Shown in pieces: positions 1 to 8,232 of a stretch of 15,697 nt of DNA (within the stretch, counting starts at the first letter, position 1; every line of letters starts with the position of its first letter). Location: NCBI GenBank assembly GCA_020631575.1, contig JAHDGX010000018.1, positions 4,242 to 19,938 of the forward strand, given 5' to 3'. The notes beneath the pieces were generated by a model. The model had not been told where the DNA came from and did not search any database. It saw only the letters and a program-made list of their open reading frames with translations. The position numbers and the translations under genes were made by a program. The DNA is from Candidatus Altimarinota bacterium. Lineage in GTDB: Bacteria; Patescibacteriota; Gracilibacteria; BD1-5; UBA6164.

Positions 1-405
1 ACAGAATTTGAGTGATACAATTTTTCGTGAAAAAAAGTAGGTCTCGCTCTCCGCAGCTGATATATAGGAAGTAGTGGGGATTCAAGGGTAGAAAGACTTC
101 TTGTGGAAGAGCTTTGTAAGTATATTGAGAGTAGATGATGAAGTGTAGTGTTTATGCCGCATAGTTTTCATAAAACCGATAGTAGGGCAAATGACTATGA
201 GTTCATGAAACAGTTTGTGAACTATGAGAGAGAAATATATGCGGATATGTGAGAAGTATATACAGTCTATAATCATAGCATGATAGATATGATAGTTTCT
301 ATGAGACTTCATAGTATGATTCTCTCATATGTATATGGAGTAGAACAGATAGTACTCAGTTACTCTCAAAAGACAGATGAAGCAATAAAAAAACTCTCGA
401 AATAA
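1..405 (+). CDS. Polysaccharide pyruvyl transferase family protein (3' part, 5' end outside window)
   Basis: The last 134 codons of a gene whose start lies before the window. Read with TGA=Gly, the frame runs from base 1 to TAA at 403-405. It passes five in-frame TGA codons, at 13, 28, 58 and a tandem pair at 136-141. The C-terminal part shows the signature of the CsaB/WcaK-type pyruvyl transferase family (PF04230): a segment like SMRLHSMILSYVYGVEQIV, matching the family's 'D.vigmRLHs...a...gvP.i.l.Y..K' block, followed by SYSQKTDEA. Members transfer pyruvate ketals to cell-surface polysaccharides, so a role in envelope glycan decoration is inferred. The stop codon lies in the loop of a bidirectional terminator hairpin shared with the convergent pilin gene. 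The family call rests only on the C-terminal third of the protein, and the acceptor is unknown. Confidence 0.72.
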
Positions 406-420
406 TTCGAGAGTTTTTTT
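387..420. terminator. Bidirectional terminator between pyruvyl transferase and pilin genes
   Basis: Perfect hairpin: A-run 387-393, arm CTCTCGAA 394-401, loop ATAA 402-405, arm TTCGAGAG 406-413, T-run 414-420. Because A-run and T-run flank the stem symmetrically, either strand yields a GC stem followed by a U-tract. The loop contains the TAA stop of the plus-strand gene. Confidence 0.85.
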
Positions 421-433
421 GAGGGAGTAATGA

Positions 434-1021
434 CTATTTTGTAGCAATAGCACCTTTTTTAATTGTTATAAGAGCCGTTGTATCAGTTGCCCCTGTAATA
501 TCAACATCAGCAAAAGGAGTTGCTTGAGCTGAGAGAGTTACAAGAGTATTAGTTGGAAGACCAGAACCTTGTTCGAGTCTATTAGGATCATTTCCGTTAT
601 CTGAAGTATCAATAGCTTTACTAGAAACATTCCCTTGGTTCTCAAAAGCTACAGAAACCTCATAAGCTCCTTGAACAATACCTACAGAGTCTGCCCCTAC
701 CGTGTAAACGTATCCACATCTTGAACCGTTACATGTTTGATCATGTTTTGGATCTTCCGCGAGAGAAGGAACATAGTTTGTAACAAGAGTGGAAGCTCAT
801 GATGTCCAATCAGCAGCCCCTTGAGGATATACTGAAGTATCTTGATAGAATTGTTCAACTCCACCTCCAAGCGCTTTGAGATCTGATATTCTTGTAGTAT
901 CACGAGCTTTTTGGATTTGTGATGTAAACGTAGTAACTGCCCCAGTAGCAAGAATACCAATAATGGTAATTACTACGAGAAGTTCAATAAGCGTAAAACC
1001 TTTTTGTAGAGTTTTAATCAT
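434..1021 (-). CDS. Type IV pilin-like / pseudopilin protein with class III signal peptide
   Basis: 195 aa, ATG at 1019-1021, stop TAG at 434-436, with one in-frame TGA (797-799) read as Gly. The N-terminus has a short basic leader followed by KGFTLIELLVVITIIGILA. This is the prepilin peptidase site (cleavage between G and F, Glu at +5) and the hydrophobic helix shared by type IV pilins and type II secretion pseudopilins. After the helix comes a GspG-like region with FYQDTSVYPQG at about residues 58-68. A later CNGSRC pair could form a disulfide. The C-terminal half is rich in Thr, Ser, Asn and Asp, as in surface-exposed pilin heads. Expected role: subunit of a type IV pilus-like fibre at the envelope. 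It is transcribed alone and faces the pyruvyl transferase gene. Whether it is the major or a minor pilin cannot be told from sequence. Confidence 0.88.
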
Positions 1022-1044
1022 AATATGTATAAGAATAAAATAAA

Positions 1045-1083
1045 GTAACGCTATTTATTATAGCGTCACCTTGGGAAAAGCAA
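1045..1083 (-). promoter_or_regulatory. Pilin gene promoter with inverted repeat over the -10 element
   Basis: On the minus strand a consensus TATAAT lies at 1057-1062. A weak -35 (TTGCTT, 1078-1083) is 15 bp upstream. An inverted repeat ACGCTAT-5 nt-ATAGCGT (1048-1066) straddles the -10 and the likely transcription start. It could be an operator or a 5' mRNA hairpin. Confidence 0.5.
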
Positions 1084-1158
1084 AAAAACACTCAGAGAAA
1101 CATATTGCGTATTTTAAAAAATGTTTTTTAAAAATGCAGAGTTTTCAGTCTTAATAAC

Positions 1159-1186
1159 TTGAAAAGTATATATTTTTTCCTATAAT
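1159..1186 (+). promoter_or_regulatory. Promoter of tig
   Basis: TTGAAA (1159-1164), 16-bp spacer, perfect TATAAT (1181-1186). Predicted start of transcription is near 1193, giving a leader of about 20 nt. Confidence 0.7.
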
Positions 1187-1210
1187 CCCGGAGTTATTTT
1201 TTATATATAA

Positions 1211-2521
1211 ATGTTTATGAAAGTAGAGAAAAAGATGCTTCCAAAATCTATTGTGGAGCTCATAATAGAGGAATCAGCTGAAAATGTAGCAAAGTTTAGA
1301 AAAGATGTACTTAAATCTGCAGCAAAGAATGCAGACATTAAATGATTTAGAAAAGGAGCAACTATCCCAGAAGATGTTATAGTAAGACAATTTGGAGAAG
1401 ATGTTATTCTCCAAATGACTATTGAAAAGGCTATCGAAGGAGTGTATAGAGATACTCTCAGAAGTGAAAAACTTATGCCAGTATCCCAGGCAGAGATTCA
1501 AGAAGTTATATCTCAGGATCCACTCAAAGTAAAAATTCAAGTAGAGGTATTTCCAAAAGTCGAAATCAAACCAGCATATAAAAAGGTAAAACTTACAAAA
1601 AATAAACTTACTGTAAGCGCTGATGAAGTGAAAGCTGCAATTGAGGATATTGAAACGAGATTTACACATTTTCATGATGTAACTGACGCAAAAGTAAAAG
1701 CAAAAATGGGTGATAGAGTTACTATTGATACTGATGGATATGAAGACGGAGAAGTTATGGAATCAACATCAATGAGAGATTATCCACTGGTACTAGGTTC
1801 TAACATGCTTGTTCCTGGTTTTGAAGAGGACATAGCTGGAATGAAAACAGGAGAAGAAAAAGAGATTGATGTAACTTTCCCAAAAGATTATCATAACGCT
1901 GATTTTGCTGGTAAGAGGACAAAGTTTAAAGTAACGGCAAAAAAAATAGAAGCAGCTCATAAACCAGAGTTCACTCCAGAATTTATAGAAGGGCTCAGAG
2001 GAACAAAGATGGAAATGCCTGAATTTAAAAAACTTATCAAAGCAGAACTTCTTGAAACAAAAGAGGCAAATGATGGTATGGAAAGAGAAATGAAACTTAT
2101 AGAAGAACTTCTGGGACACAGTACTCTAGACCTAGGAGATAAGCTTATAGCGCAACAAACAGATCAAGTATTTGAAGAAATCAAACAAAACATCACAAAG
2201 GATGGAGTAAAAGTAGAGGATTATCTTGCTTCTCTTGGTCTTTCTACTGCAGAATATAAGACTCAGCATGTACAGGCTACTGCTATAAAGAGACTTCAAG
2301 GAGAACTTATTCTTAATGAACTTATGACGAAAGAAAAAATAGAAGTAAGTGAACAAGATATGGAAGCAGAGGTATCAAAAATGATGTCAAAATTTGAATC
2401 AGAAGATGTTCTCAAGAGACTCAAAGAGCTTTATCTTCCAGGAAATAAATACTACGAAGAACTTAGAAGAAGAGTTGCATACAGAAGACTTATAGATAGC
2501 TTTTTTACGACTGCTAAATAA
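1211..2521 (+). CDS. tig: Trigger factor (ribosome-associated chaperone / peptidyl-prolyl isomerase)
   Basis: 436 aa, close to the 432 aa of E. coli trigger factor. The N-terminal ribosome-binding domain contains the signature GFRKG at residues 45-49. Its first Gly is encoded by TGA (1343-1345), the only TGA in the gene and strong evidence for UGA=Gly. The FKBP-type PPIase domain follows, with GDRVTIDTDGYEDGEV and LVPGFEEDIAGMKTGEEKEI. A long charged helical C-terminal domain completes the expected order. The protein binds ribosomes near the exit tunnel and shields nascent chains. Alternative in-frame starts are ATG 1211 and ATG 1217 (giving MKVEKKMLPKS, which fits the family start equally well). 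No Shine-Dalgarno site decides between them. It is a single-gene transcript with its own promoter, and it converges on the methyltransferase gene through a shared terminator. Confidence 0.95.
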
Positions 2522-2534
2522 GACTCTTTCTTCA

Positions 2535-2570
2535 TTAAAAAACCGATGAACTAATTCATCGGTTTTTTAA
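2535..2570. terminator. Bidirectional terminator between tig and methyltransferase
   Basis: Perfect 16-bp inverted repeat: TTAAAAAACCGATGAA (2535-2550), loop CTAA (2551-2554), TTCATCGGTTTTTTAA (2555-2570). On the minus strand the loop carries the TAG stop of the methyltransferase, so that gene's last five codons (KKPMN) are encoded by the hairpin arm. Confidence 0.88.
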
Positions 2571-3108
2571 TGATCATTATTCCGTCATCGTCATCAATCT
2601 GTATGAGCTCGTAAGTGATACTTTCTTGTTTTAGATACTCATATAAAGATTCCATTTTATAGCGAAATTTTATAACATCGTCGATAACTATAGTTCCTCC
2701 TGGGTAGGTTTTGTCCCAAATAAGTTTGAGAAAATTGAGAGACTCTTTTTTGAGTCCATCTATGAATACAAAGTCATATGTTTCATCAAGAAGAGGGATA
2801 ATATCTCGAGCATCTCAAAAGTAGTGTGTTATTATATGAGCTACTCATGCTGTCTCATAGTTTTCAGTAGCCTCCTCGTACGCGTTTTGTGAAAACTCTA
2901 TAGAAGTTATTTTTCATCATGTGCGCTCCATCTCTATGGCAAAGTTTATAGTTGAGTATCAGTTTGCGCTTCAAATCTCAAGTATATGCTGAGTATTATT
3001 ACTCTGCAACATCTCTCTGAGGTATTGAGCATTTTCATGACTAATATTTGGAATATCGTTTTTTTCTCCGTATGTTTTGAGTTCTCTCAAAAATAATTCT
3101 CTATCCAT
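2551..3108 (-). CDS. SAM-dependent O-methyltransferase-like protein (class I fold)
   Basis: 185 aa under TGA=Gly. The start ATG at 3106-3108 is supported by AGAGGA (3116-3121), 7 nt upstream. A Rossmann-fold methyltransferase is indicated by motif I ILEIGSANGYST (residues 42-53; the G at residue 46 is encoded by TGA, as are other glycines). An acidic strand end, ITSIEFSQ (67-74), should bind the ribose of SAM. The YDFVFIDG motif (111-118) and GGTIVIDDV (137-145) also match. The pattern resembles COG4122/caffeoyl-CoA O-methyltransferase-like proteins (PF01596/PF13578), in which the Asp residues of the last two motifs bind a metal. The substrate cannot be inferred and no neighbouring pathway gene helps. 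It has its own transcript, convergent with tig. Confidence 0.8.
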
Positions 3109-3178
3109 ATTTGTTTCCTCTAAAGTATATAGTGGTATAGTATATTTTTTAGAAGGAAAGTAAAAAAATCAAAAAAAT

Positions 3179-3207
3179 TTGCCTTTTATTCAGGCTCTCT
3201 CTATAAT
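3179..3207 (+). promoter_or_regulatory. Promoter of the VirB2-like pilin gene
   Basis: TTGCCT (3179-3184), 17-bp spacer, perfect TATAAT (3202-3207). The leader is about 28 nt before ATG 3242, with no obvious Shine-Dalgarno site. Confidence 0.65.
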
Positions 3208-3241
3208 GACCTAGTAATTTTATTACTTTAGAAACTACATT

Positions 3242-3595
3242 ATGAAAAATATTGTAAAGTCAGGTCTTGCTGGAGCTCTTGCTCTTCATGCTGGTATTGC
3301 AAGTGCTGCAATCCAATTCGGTGAAACAAAAGTTGATGGTGGTCTTAAGGGAAATGATGCTGCTGCAGATAGCGCAATTCAAACTCTTATCACAAATGCT
3401 ATTTCTTTTCTTTACCTTGTAGCAGTTGTATTTGCTCTTTGGGGTGGGTTTAATATCCTCACTGCTGGTGGTGATGAAGAAAAAGTTAAAAAAGGGAAAA
3501 CTATTCTGATACAAGCTGGTATTGGTCTTGTAGTTATCTTCCTTGCTTCTTCTATTGTAAAATGGATTGTTGGTTCAATTCTTGGAACAAGCTAG
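3242..3595 (+). CDS. VirB2/TrbC-like type IV secretion pilin-family membrane protein
   Basis: 117 aa. A basic N-terminus and hydrophobic stretch end in ASA (residues 20-22), which looks like a Sec signal peptide cleaved near residue 22. Two membrane segments follow (about 49-74 and 88-113), joined by a short charged loop with AGGDEEKVKKGKT. This architecture, and the small-residue-rich helices, match the T4SS pilin-like proteins common in candidate phyla radiation genomes (compare PF18895 and VirB2/TrbC). No other secretion gene lies nearby, so a role in a DNA-uptake or secretion apparatus is inference only. All glycines use GGN and none uses TGA, despite a glycine-rich sequence, consistent with high expression. 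It is monocistronic, with a consensus promoter and a strong terminator. Confidence 0.75.
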   Translation: MKNIVKSGLAGALALHAGIASAAIQFGETKVDGGLKGNDAAADSAIQTLITNAISFLYLVAVVFALWGGFNILTAGGDEEKVKKGKTILIQAGIGLVVIFLASSIVKWIVGSILGTS

Positions 3596-3607
3596 TCTAT
3601 CAGATAT

Positions 3608-3639
3608 TAAAAAAGCTCCGATACTTCGGAGCTTTTTTA
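3608..3639. terminator. Bidirectional terminator between VirB2-like gene and small membrane protein gene
   Basis: TAAAAAAGCTCCGA (3608-3621), loop TACT (3622-3625), TCGGAGCTTTTTTA (3626-3639): a 14-bp perfect stem with A/T runs on both outer sides. It can end the plus-strand gene (stop at 3595) and the minus-strand gene (stop at 3650). Confidence 0.85.
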
Positions 3640-3649
3640 GTTTAAAGTT

Positions 3650-3871
3650 TTAGAAATCATAACTTTCCTCATTTGTTTTATTATCCTCGTTCATTTTTCC
3701 TCGTATCCCATAACCGATAAGCATTCATGTGATGATACTCATAAGTGAGAGCATCCATGTTTTAGTAATCCATATAAAAACATATGCTTGGAGAGGCACT
3801 ACCATATTTTCGATAATTAAAACCACACCAAAGAGAACTCATACAAGGATAATAATAGTGTTGAAATTCAT
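3650..3871 (-). CDS. Small two-TM membrane protein, possibly LapA-domain-like
   Basis: 73 aa, ATG 3869-3871 to TAA 3650-3652, with two TGA codons read as Gly (residues 11 and 49). There are two predicted membrane helices (about 4-25 and 36-56), and a hydrophilic, acidic and Asn-rich tail with NEDNKTNEES. The layout of helix, FGVVLIIENMVVPL, second helix and GMLIGYGIRGK resembles the small LapA (DUF1049) family, but the match is too short to be sure. No in-frame ATG, GTG or TTG lies upstream before a TAA, and a well-placed promoter supports this start. Function unknown. It is transcribed divergently from leuS. Confidence 0.6.
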
Positions 3872-3904
3872 GAGAAATAAGACTCTAAAAAATAATATAA
3901 ATCT

Positions 3905-3932
3905 ATTATAGAATTATGCTGCCTATTTCCAA
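3905..3932 (-). promoter_or_regulatory. Promoter of the small membrane protein gene
   Basis: On the minus strand: TTGGAA (3927-3932), 16-bp spacer, perfect TATAAT (3905-3910). Predicted leader about 28 nt. Confidence 0.55.
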
Positions 3933-3942
3933 ATTTTTCATC

Positions 3943-3970
3943 TTTACAATGCTCTAATGCTCAGTAATAT
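3943..3970 (+). promoter_or_regulatory. Promoter of the leuS operon
   Basis: TTTACA (3943-3948), 16-bp spacer, TAATAT (3965-3970). The leader is about 25 nt before ATG 4002. The PurC-like gene has the same TAATAT element and spacing. Transcription diverges from the small membrane protein promoter. Confidence 0.5.
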
Positions 3971-4001
3971 AGCCACAATTTTAAAACTTTTATGAGCGAA
4001 A

Positions 4002-7000
4002 ATGTACAATCACCAGGAAATAGAAAAAAAATGGCAGAACTATTGGAGAGAAAATAATACTTTTAAGACAAGTAATACCTCACTAAAACCCAAGTACTAT
4101 GTACTTGATATGTTTCCATATCCATCAGGGGCAGGTCTGCACGTAGGACATCCAGAGGGGTATACGGCAAATGATATCATAGCACGTTATAAACATGCAA
4201 AAGGACACAATGTACTCCATCCTATGGGTTGGGATGCTTTTGGTCTTCCAGCTGAGAATTATGCTATTAAGACAGGAACTCATCCAAGAATAACAACAGA
4301 TAAGAATATTGCGACTTTTAAAAGGCAGATACAAGAACTTTGATTTTCCTACGACTGGGACCGAGAAATAGACACAACAGATCCCGAGTATTACAAATGG
4401 ACACAGTGGATATTCCTCAAACTCTTTGAGGAGGGACTTGCTTATGAGCAAGATCTCCCAATAAACTATTGTCCAAGTTGTAAGACAGGACTTGCAAATG
4501 AAGAGGTTCTTTGAGATTTTTCATGTGAGCGATGTGGGACACAGGTTGAAAAAAAGAAAATCAGACAGTGGGTACTTGCTATCACAAAATATGCAGAGAG
4601 ACTCCTTGCTGATGTGGATGATCTTGATTGGCCAGAAGGTATCAAAGATATGCAAAGAAACTGGATTGGAAAATCTGAGGGATGTGAATTTGAGCTTAAA
4701 AAATCAGATGATGAGACAAAAGCTATTAGAGTGTATACAACGAGGGTAGATACAGTATTTGGTATGACCTACGCAGTTATTGCTCCTGATCACCCAGATG
4801 TGCATGACTTTATCCAGTCATCTCACAGTGACGATGCCCTTGCCTATATCAAGAAAGCAAATAACCAATCAGATCAAGACCGTACAGCTGACGACAAAGA
4901 GAAAACCTGAGTCTTCACAGGAAGCTATGTTATTAATCCATATAACGGAGAGCAAGTCCCTCTCTGGATAGCTGACTATGTACTTGGTTCTTATGGAACC
5001 TGAGCCGTTATGGCTGTTCCTGCACATGACATTCGTGACTTTGAGTTTGCGAAAAAATTTAACTTGCCAGTTAAGTGCGTCATTCAGCCTCATTTTGATG
5101 AAACAGAAAGATGAGACAATGATCTTGAAGATCCGAAAGAAGTTCAGGCTTTAAGAGGGGATTTATATTTTACAGCAAAGGATTCTCATCTTATTAACTC
5201 ATGAGAGTATAATGGACTCAGTTTTGAAGATGCAATAGAAAAATTTATGGAGATTGCAGAATCTGAGTGATTTGGACATAAAACTACGAACTATAAACTC
5301 AGAGATTGGCTTTTTAGTAGGCAGAGATATTGGGGAGAACCAATTCCAGTGGTACATTGTGAGGAGTGTGGAATCGTCGGAGAAAAAGAAGAGAATCTCC
5401 CGATACTTCTTCCAGACACGGAGAATTTTGAACCAAGCTGAGATGGAACCAGTCCACTTACTTTGATATATGACTTTGTAAACTGTGAATGTCCAAGTTG
5501 TGGCTGACCTGCTAAGAGAGAAACAAATACTATGCCTCAATGGGGAGGATCATGTTGGTACTATCTGAGATTTATGGACAATACAAACTCTGACAAGCTC
5601 GTTGGATCAGAAATAGAAAAATACTGGGGGCAAGTAGACTCTTATGTTGGATGAGCTGAGCATGCGGTGCTGCATCTCCTCTATGCACGATTCTGGCATA
5701 AATTTCTCTTTGATATTTGAGTAGTATCTACAAATGAGCCGTTTTATAGACTTAGAAATCAGGGAATGATCTTAGGTATGAGCTATAGAAATCCAAAAGG
5801 GAAACTGATAGCCGATGATATGGTTGAAGAAAAGGGTGGAAAATATTTCGACACAGAGACAGGTGAGGAGCTGGAGAAAATACCAGCAAAGATGAGTAAA
5901 TCACTGAAAAATGTTATCAATCCAGATGATATAGTCCAGCAGTACTGAGCTGATACCCTCAGAATGTATGAGATGTATATGGCTGATTTTAAGGACGCAG
6001 CTCCGTGGGATCCAAGCTCTATTGTAGGAGTTCGTAGATTTCTTGATAAATTCTACGCAATGATGACAGGAGAAAATCCACGTCCAGCTAAATCTGATGA
6101 TGAGACTATGAAAACACTTCATAAGACGATTAAAAAAGTAGGAATAGATATCGAAAATTATAAATTCAACACAGCTATTGCGCAGATGATGATACTTCTC
6201 AACACATGAGAACCTCAAGACGGTGAGAAAAACTTAGAATGGAAACGAGCCTTTATCCAGATACTCCATCCATTCGCTCCACATATGGCTGAGGAATGTT
6301 GGGAAAAACTATCTCCAGAGAGAGAAGAGATACTCAAAGTATATTTTGCTACAAGTAACGAAGGGAAAATCAAAAGAGCCCAGAGCTGTTTTGACTCACT
6401 CAGGTCAAAGATAAGTGTTGAGCAGGTGCCAGAGCTAGTTGATGTAGATGAAACAGCTAGCACCCCTTTAGAATGCGCATTTCAAAAAATAGAAGCTTAT
6501 AAAAATAAAGGATACAAAACCCCAGTTATGGTAGCAGATACAGCTGTGTATTTTGAAGATCAGGATTCCGATCCTACCAAGGTGAGAAGAACAGCTATTG
6601 AGAATGCTGGTAAAAATGAATCTGAACTTTCTAAAGAGGAAATAGCTGATCTCATGATAGAGTATTATAGTGAAAAGGCCCGAAAAGCAGGAGGACAAAT
6701 ACCGTTTCATTATATAGATTCATGGGTCGTATTATCTCCAAATGGAGAGATTCAAACCTATGAATATAGAAGAGAATACATCCTCACAGATACACACAAG
6801 TGAGAGGTGTATCCAAACGCTCCTATGAGAGGCCTCTCTATATCAAGAGTCACGTGAAAGAGAGCAGATGATACTACTATGCAGGACTATAATAAAGAGT
6901 TTGCATGTCAAACAGAAGCATTTGCGGAGCTATTTGATTTACAGTGAGGATCTGTATTTTTTACAGACTGGCCAGAATATGATGAAGCTATGACAGTAGA

Positions 7001-7193
7001 CAGTGAAGTAACTATCTGAGTACAAGTACTTGGGAAGCTTAGAGGAGAAATAACGATAGCAAAAGACGAAGATAAAGATTCAGTCCTTGCAAAAGCAAAG
7101 CAAAATGAGGCAGTCGCTAAGTGGCTTGAAGGGAAAGATCTTGTAAAAGAGATTTATGTTCCAGGGAAAATTGTTAATCTCGTAGTAAAATAA
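4002..7193 (+). CDS. leuS: Leucyl-tRNA synthetase with an inserted HAM1/ITPase-like domain
   Basis: 1063 aa in one frame under TGA=Gly, against roughly 800-880 aa for usual bacterial LeuRS. It charges tRNA-Leu with leucine. In order: the ATP-binding HVGH (residues 47-50) in the class I Rossmann fold; a CPSC...CERC zinc-binding pair; the CP1 editing domain with GAVMAVPAHDIRDFEFA near 334-350; tryptophan-rich core motifs; KMSKS (630-634); the anticodon-binding domain, beginning its end with HPFAPHMAEECWEKL (756-770); and the C-terminal QVLGKLRG motif. Between WEKL and FFTDWPEYDE, where normal LeuRS has a few residues, sits a ~200-residue HAM1-like domain (about 778-980). There are 17 in-frame TGA codons, many at invariant Gly (LGFSYDWDREI, GTGAVMAVP, VGGAEHAVLHL, QYGADTLRM). 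It is first in an operon: the ygjV-like ATG starts 3 nt after its stop. Confidence 0.95.
6330..6935 (+). other. HAM1/ITPase-like (XTP/dITP diphosphatase family) domain inserted in LeuRS
   Basis: Residues 777 to about 978 of the leuS product. It opens with ILKVYFATSNEGKIKRAQ, the T-x-N-x-x-K substrate-phosphate motif of HAM1 proteins (T784, N786, K789). A segment PVMVADTAVYFED follows, which aligns with the D-S/T metal-binding turn (D846 at the position of the catalytic Asp of RdgB and human ITPA). The C-terminal FGYDP and SHR base-recognition motifs of canonical RdgB are not evident, so specificity may differ. HAM1 enzymes hydrolyse ITP/XTP and their deoxy forms to monophosphates. Activity here is unproven. 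The frame is continuous into LeuRS on both sides, with no start codon context or stop that would make it a separate gene. Confidence 0.75.
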
Positions 7194-7196
7194 ATC

Positions 7197-7700
7197 ATGT
7201 TCTGACTTGCACTTCCATTTTTGATTTCACAGATTCTAGCTGGGATAGCTATTATTGCAGATGTTTGTAGTTTTCAATTTAAGGAGAGAAAGAAAATTAT
7301 TATCTTTTTTATGATAGCTGCAAGCTGTATAGCGCTTCATTATTTTCTTCTTGAGAGATATGTTGCAGCTGGGATTGTATGTATTGGAATTGTCAGATTT
7401 TTTATCGCATATCATAGTACTTGGGAGTATTGGAAATATATATTTATATTTTTATTTACAGTAACTACAGTAGTCTTCTATAAGGACTATTATGATATAT
7501 TGATTCTTCTCGCTATGAGCCTCTCCACTATAGCATCGTTTAGAAAGGATGACCACTCTCTTAGATTATTTATGATGTGAGGGACGCTGAGTACTATTTG
7601 CTATAATGCTCTTATATTTTCTCCTCTATGAGTTGTTCTCGAAGGTATATTTCTCGGAAGTAATCTTGTTGGATATTGGAGACACTATATAAAAAAATAA
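7197..7700 (+). CDS. YgjV-like inner membrane protein
   Basis: 167 aa, ATG 7197, three nt after the leuS stop, TAA 7698-7700. The third codon and two later codons are TGA (Gly). Five or so hydrophobic segments fill the sequence. The order fits the Imp-YgjV family (PF10688): an N-terminal AGIAIIADVCSFQFKERKK, then CIALHYFLLERYVAAGIVC followed by IVRFFIAYHS, then FRKDDHSLRLFMM, then a final ICYNALIFSPLGVVLEGIF. Family function is not well established. Translational coupling to leuS is likely from the short spacing. It precedes a nudix gene by 4 nt, so leuS, ygjV-like and nudix appear to be one transcript. Confidence 0.75.
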
Positions 7701-7704
7701 AACA

Positions 7705-8199
7705 ATGAAAGCTGAGAAAAATATTATCGTAAATGAGAAGGATGAGGTTATAGGATATAAACTTCGTAGTGAAATACAATCAGAGGATATCTATAGAGTC
7801 TCATGCTTATGGATTACAAATACTGCTTGAGATGTACTTCTTGCTCAAAGGTGATTTCTCAAGACAAATAACCCTGGTATGTGGGGATCTGCCGTTGCAG
7901 GAACGGTTGAAAAGGGAGAGGATTATGAAAGTAATATTTATAAAGAAACCGAGGAAGAAATAGGGCTCGCATGAGTTAAGTTAGTAGAGTGGAAAAAAGT
8001 GCGTCATGTATGACAGCATAATTTCTTCTGTCAGTGGTATACTCTGGTGATTGATAAGGAAATATCAGAGTTTAGAAAAGAAGAGTGAGCGGTTGAATCT
8101 CTTCGTTGGTTTACTCCAGAGGAAATAAAAAATCTTACAAGTAGGTCACCATCAATCTTTACTCGAAGTACTCTGGACATGCTTGAATGAAAGCTCTAA
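7705..8199 (+). CDS. Nudix hydrolase (YfcD/IPP isomerase-like subfamily)
   Basis: 164 aa, with several TGA=Gly codons (for example residues 42 and 50). The Nudix box G-x5-E-x7-REUxEExGU is seen at residues 66-88: G66, E72, then KETEEEIGL (80-88), with Lys in place of the usual Arg. The start MKAEKNIIVNEKDEVIGYKLR and the segment VLLAQRG...NPGMWGSAVAGTVEKGE resemble E. coli YfcD and the IPP-isomerase-like Nudix group, where the first domain carries an 'IVNEENEVI' opening. Such enzymes cleave nucleoside diphosphates linked to another moiety with Mg2+. The actual substrate is unknown. It is last in the leuS operon and ends directly at a strong bidirectional terminator. Sharing a transcript with a HAM1-like domain raises the possibility of a nucleotide-sanitising function, which is inference. 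Confidence 0.85.
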
Positions 8200-8232
8200 A
8201 AAAAGAAGAAGTAATTACTTCTTCTTTTTTTT
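8198..8232. terminator. Bidirectional terminator between nudix and zinc-ribbon genes
   Basis: A-run 8198-8204, GAAGAAGTAATTACTTCTTC palindrome 8205-8224, T-run 8225-8232. The hairpin starts within the nudix TAA, and its loop contains the TAA stop (8215-8217) of the minus-strand zinc-ribbon gene, whose last codons are hairpin sequence. Confidence 0.85.

Noticed and set aside
6285..6803. HAM1-like segment as a separate gene starting at ATG 6285
   Set aside because: That ATG is the Met of the LeuRS motif APHMAEE, there is no ribosome site or stop separating the parts, and LeuRS resumes in the same frame.
4002..7193. leuS as a frameshifted or degraded pseudogene in several pieces
   Set aside because: All interruptions are TGA, all fall at glycine positions and the frame never shifts; the other genes show the same pattern.
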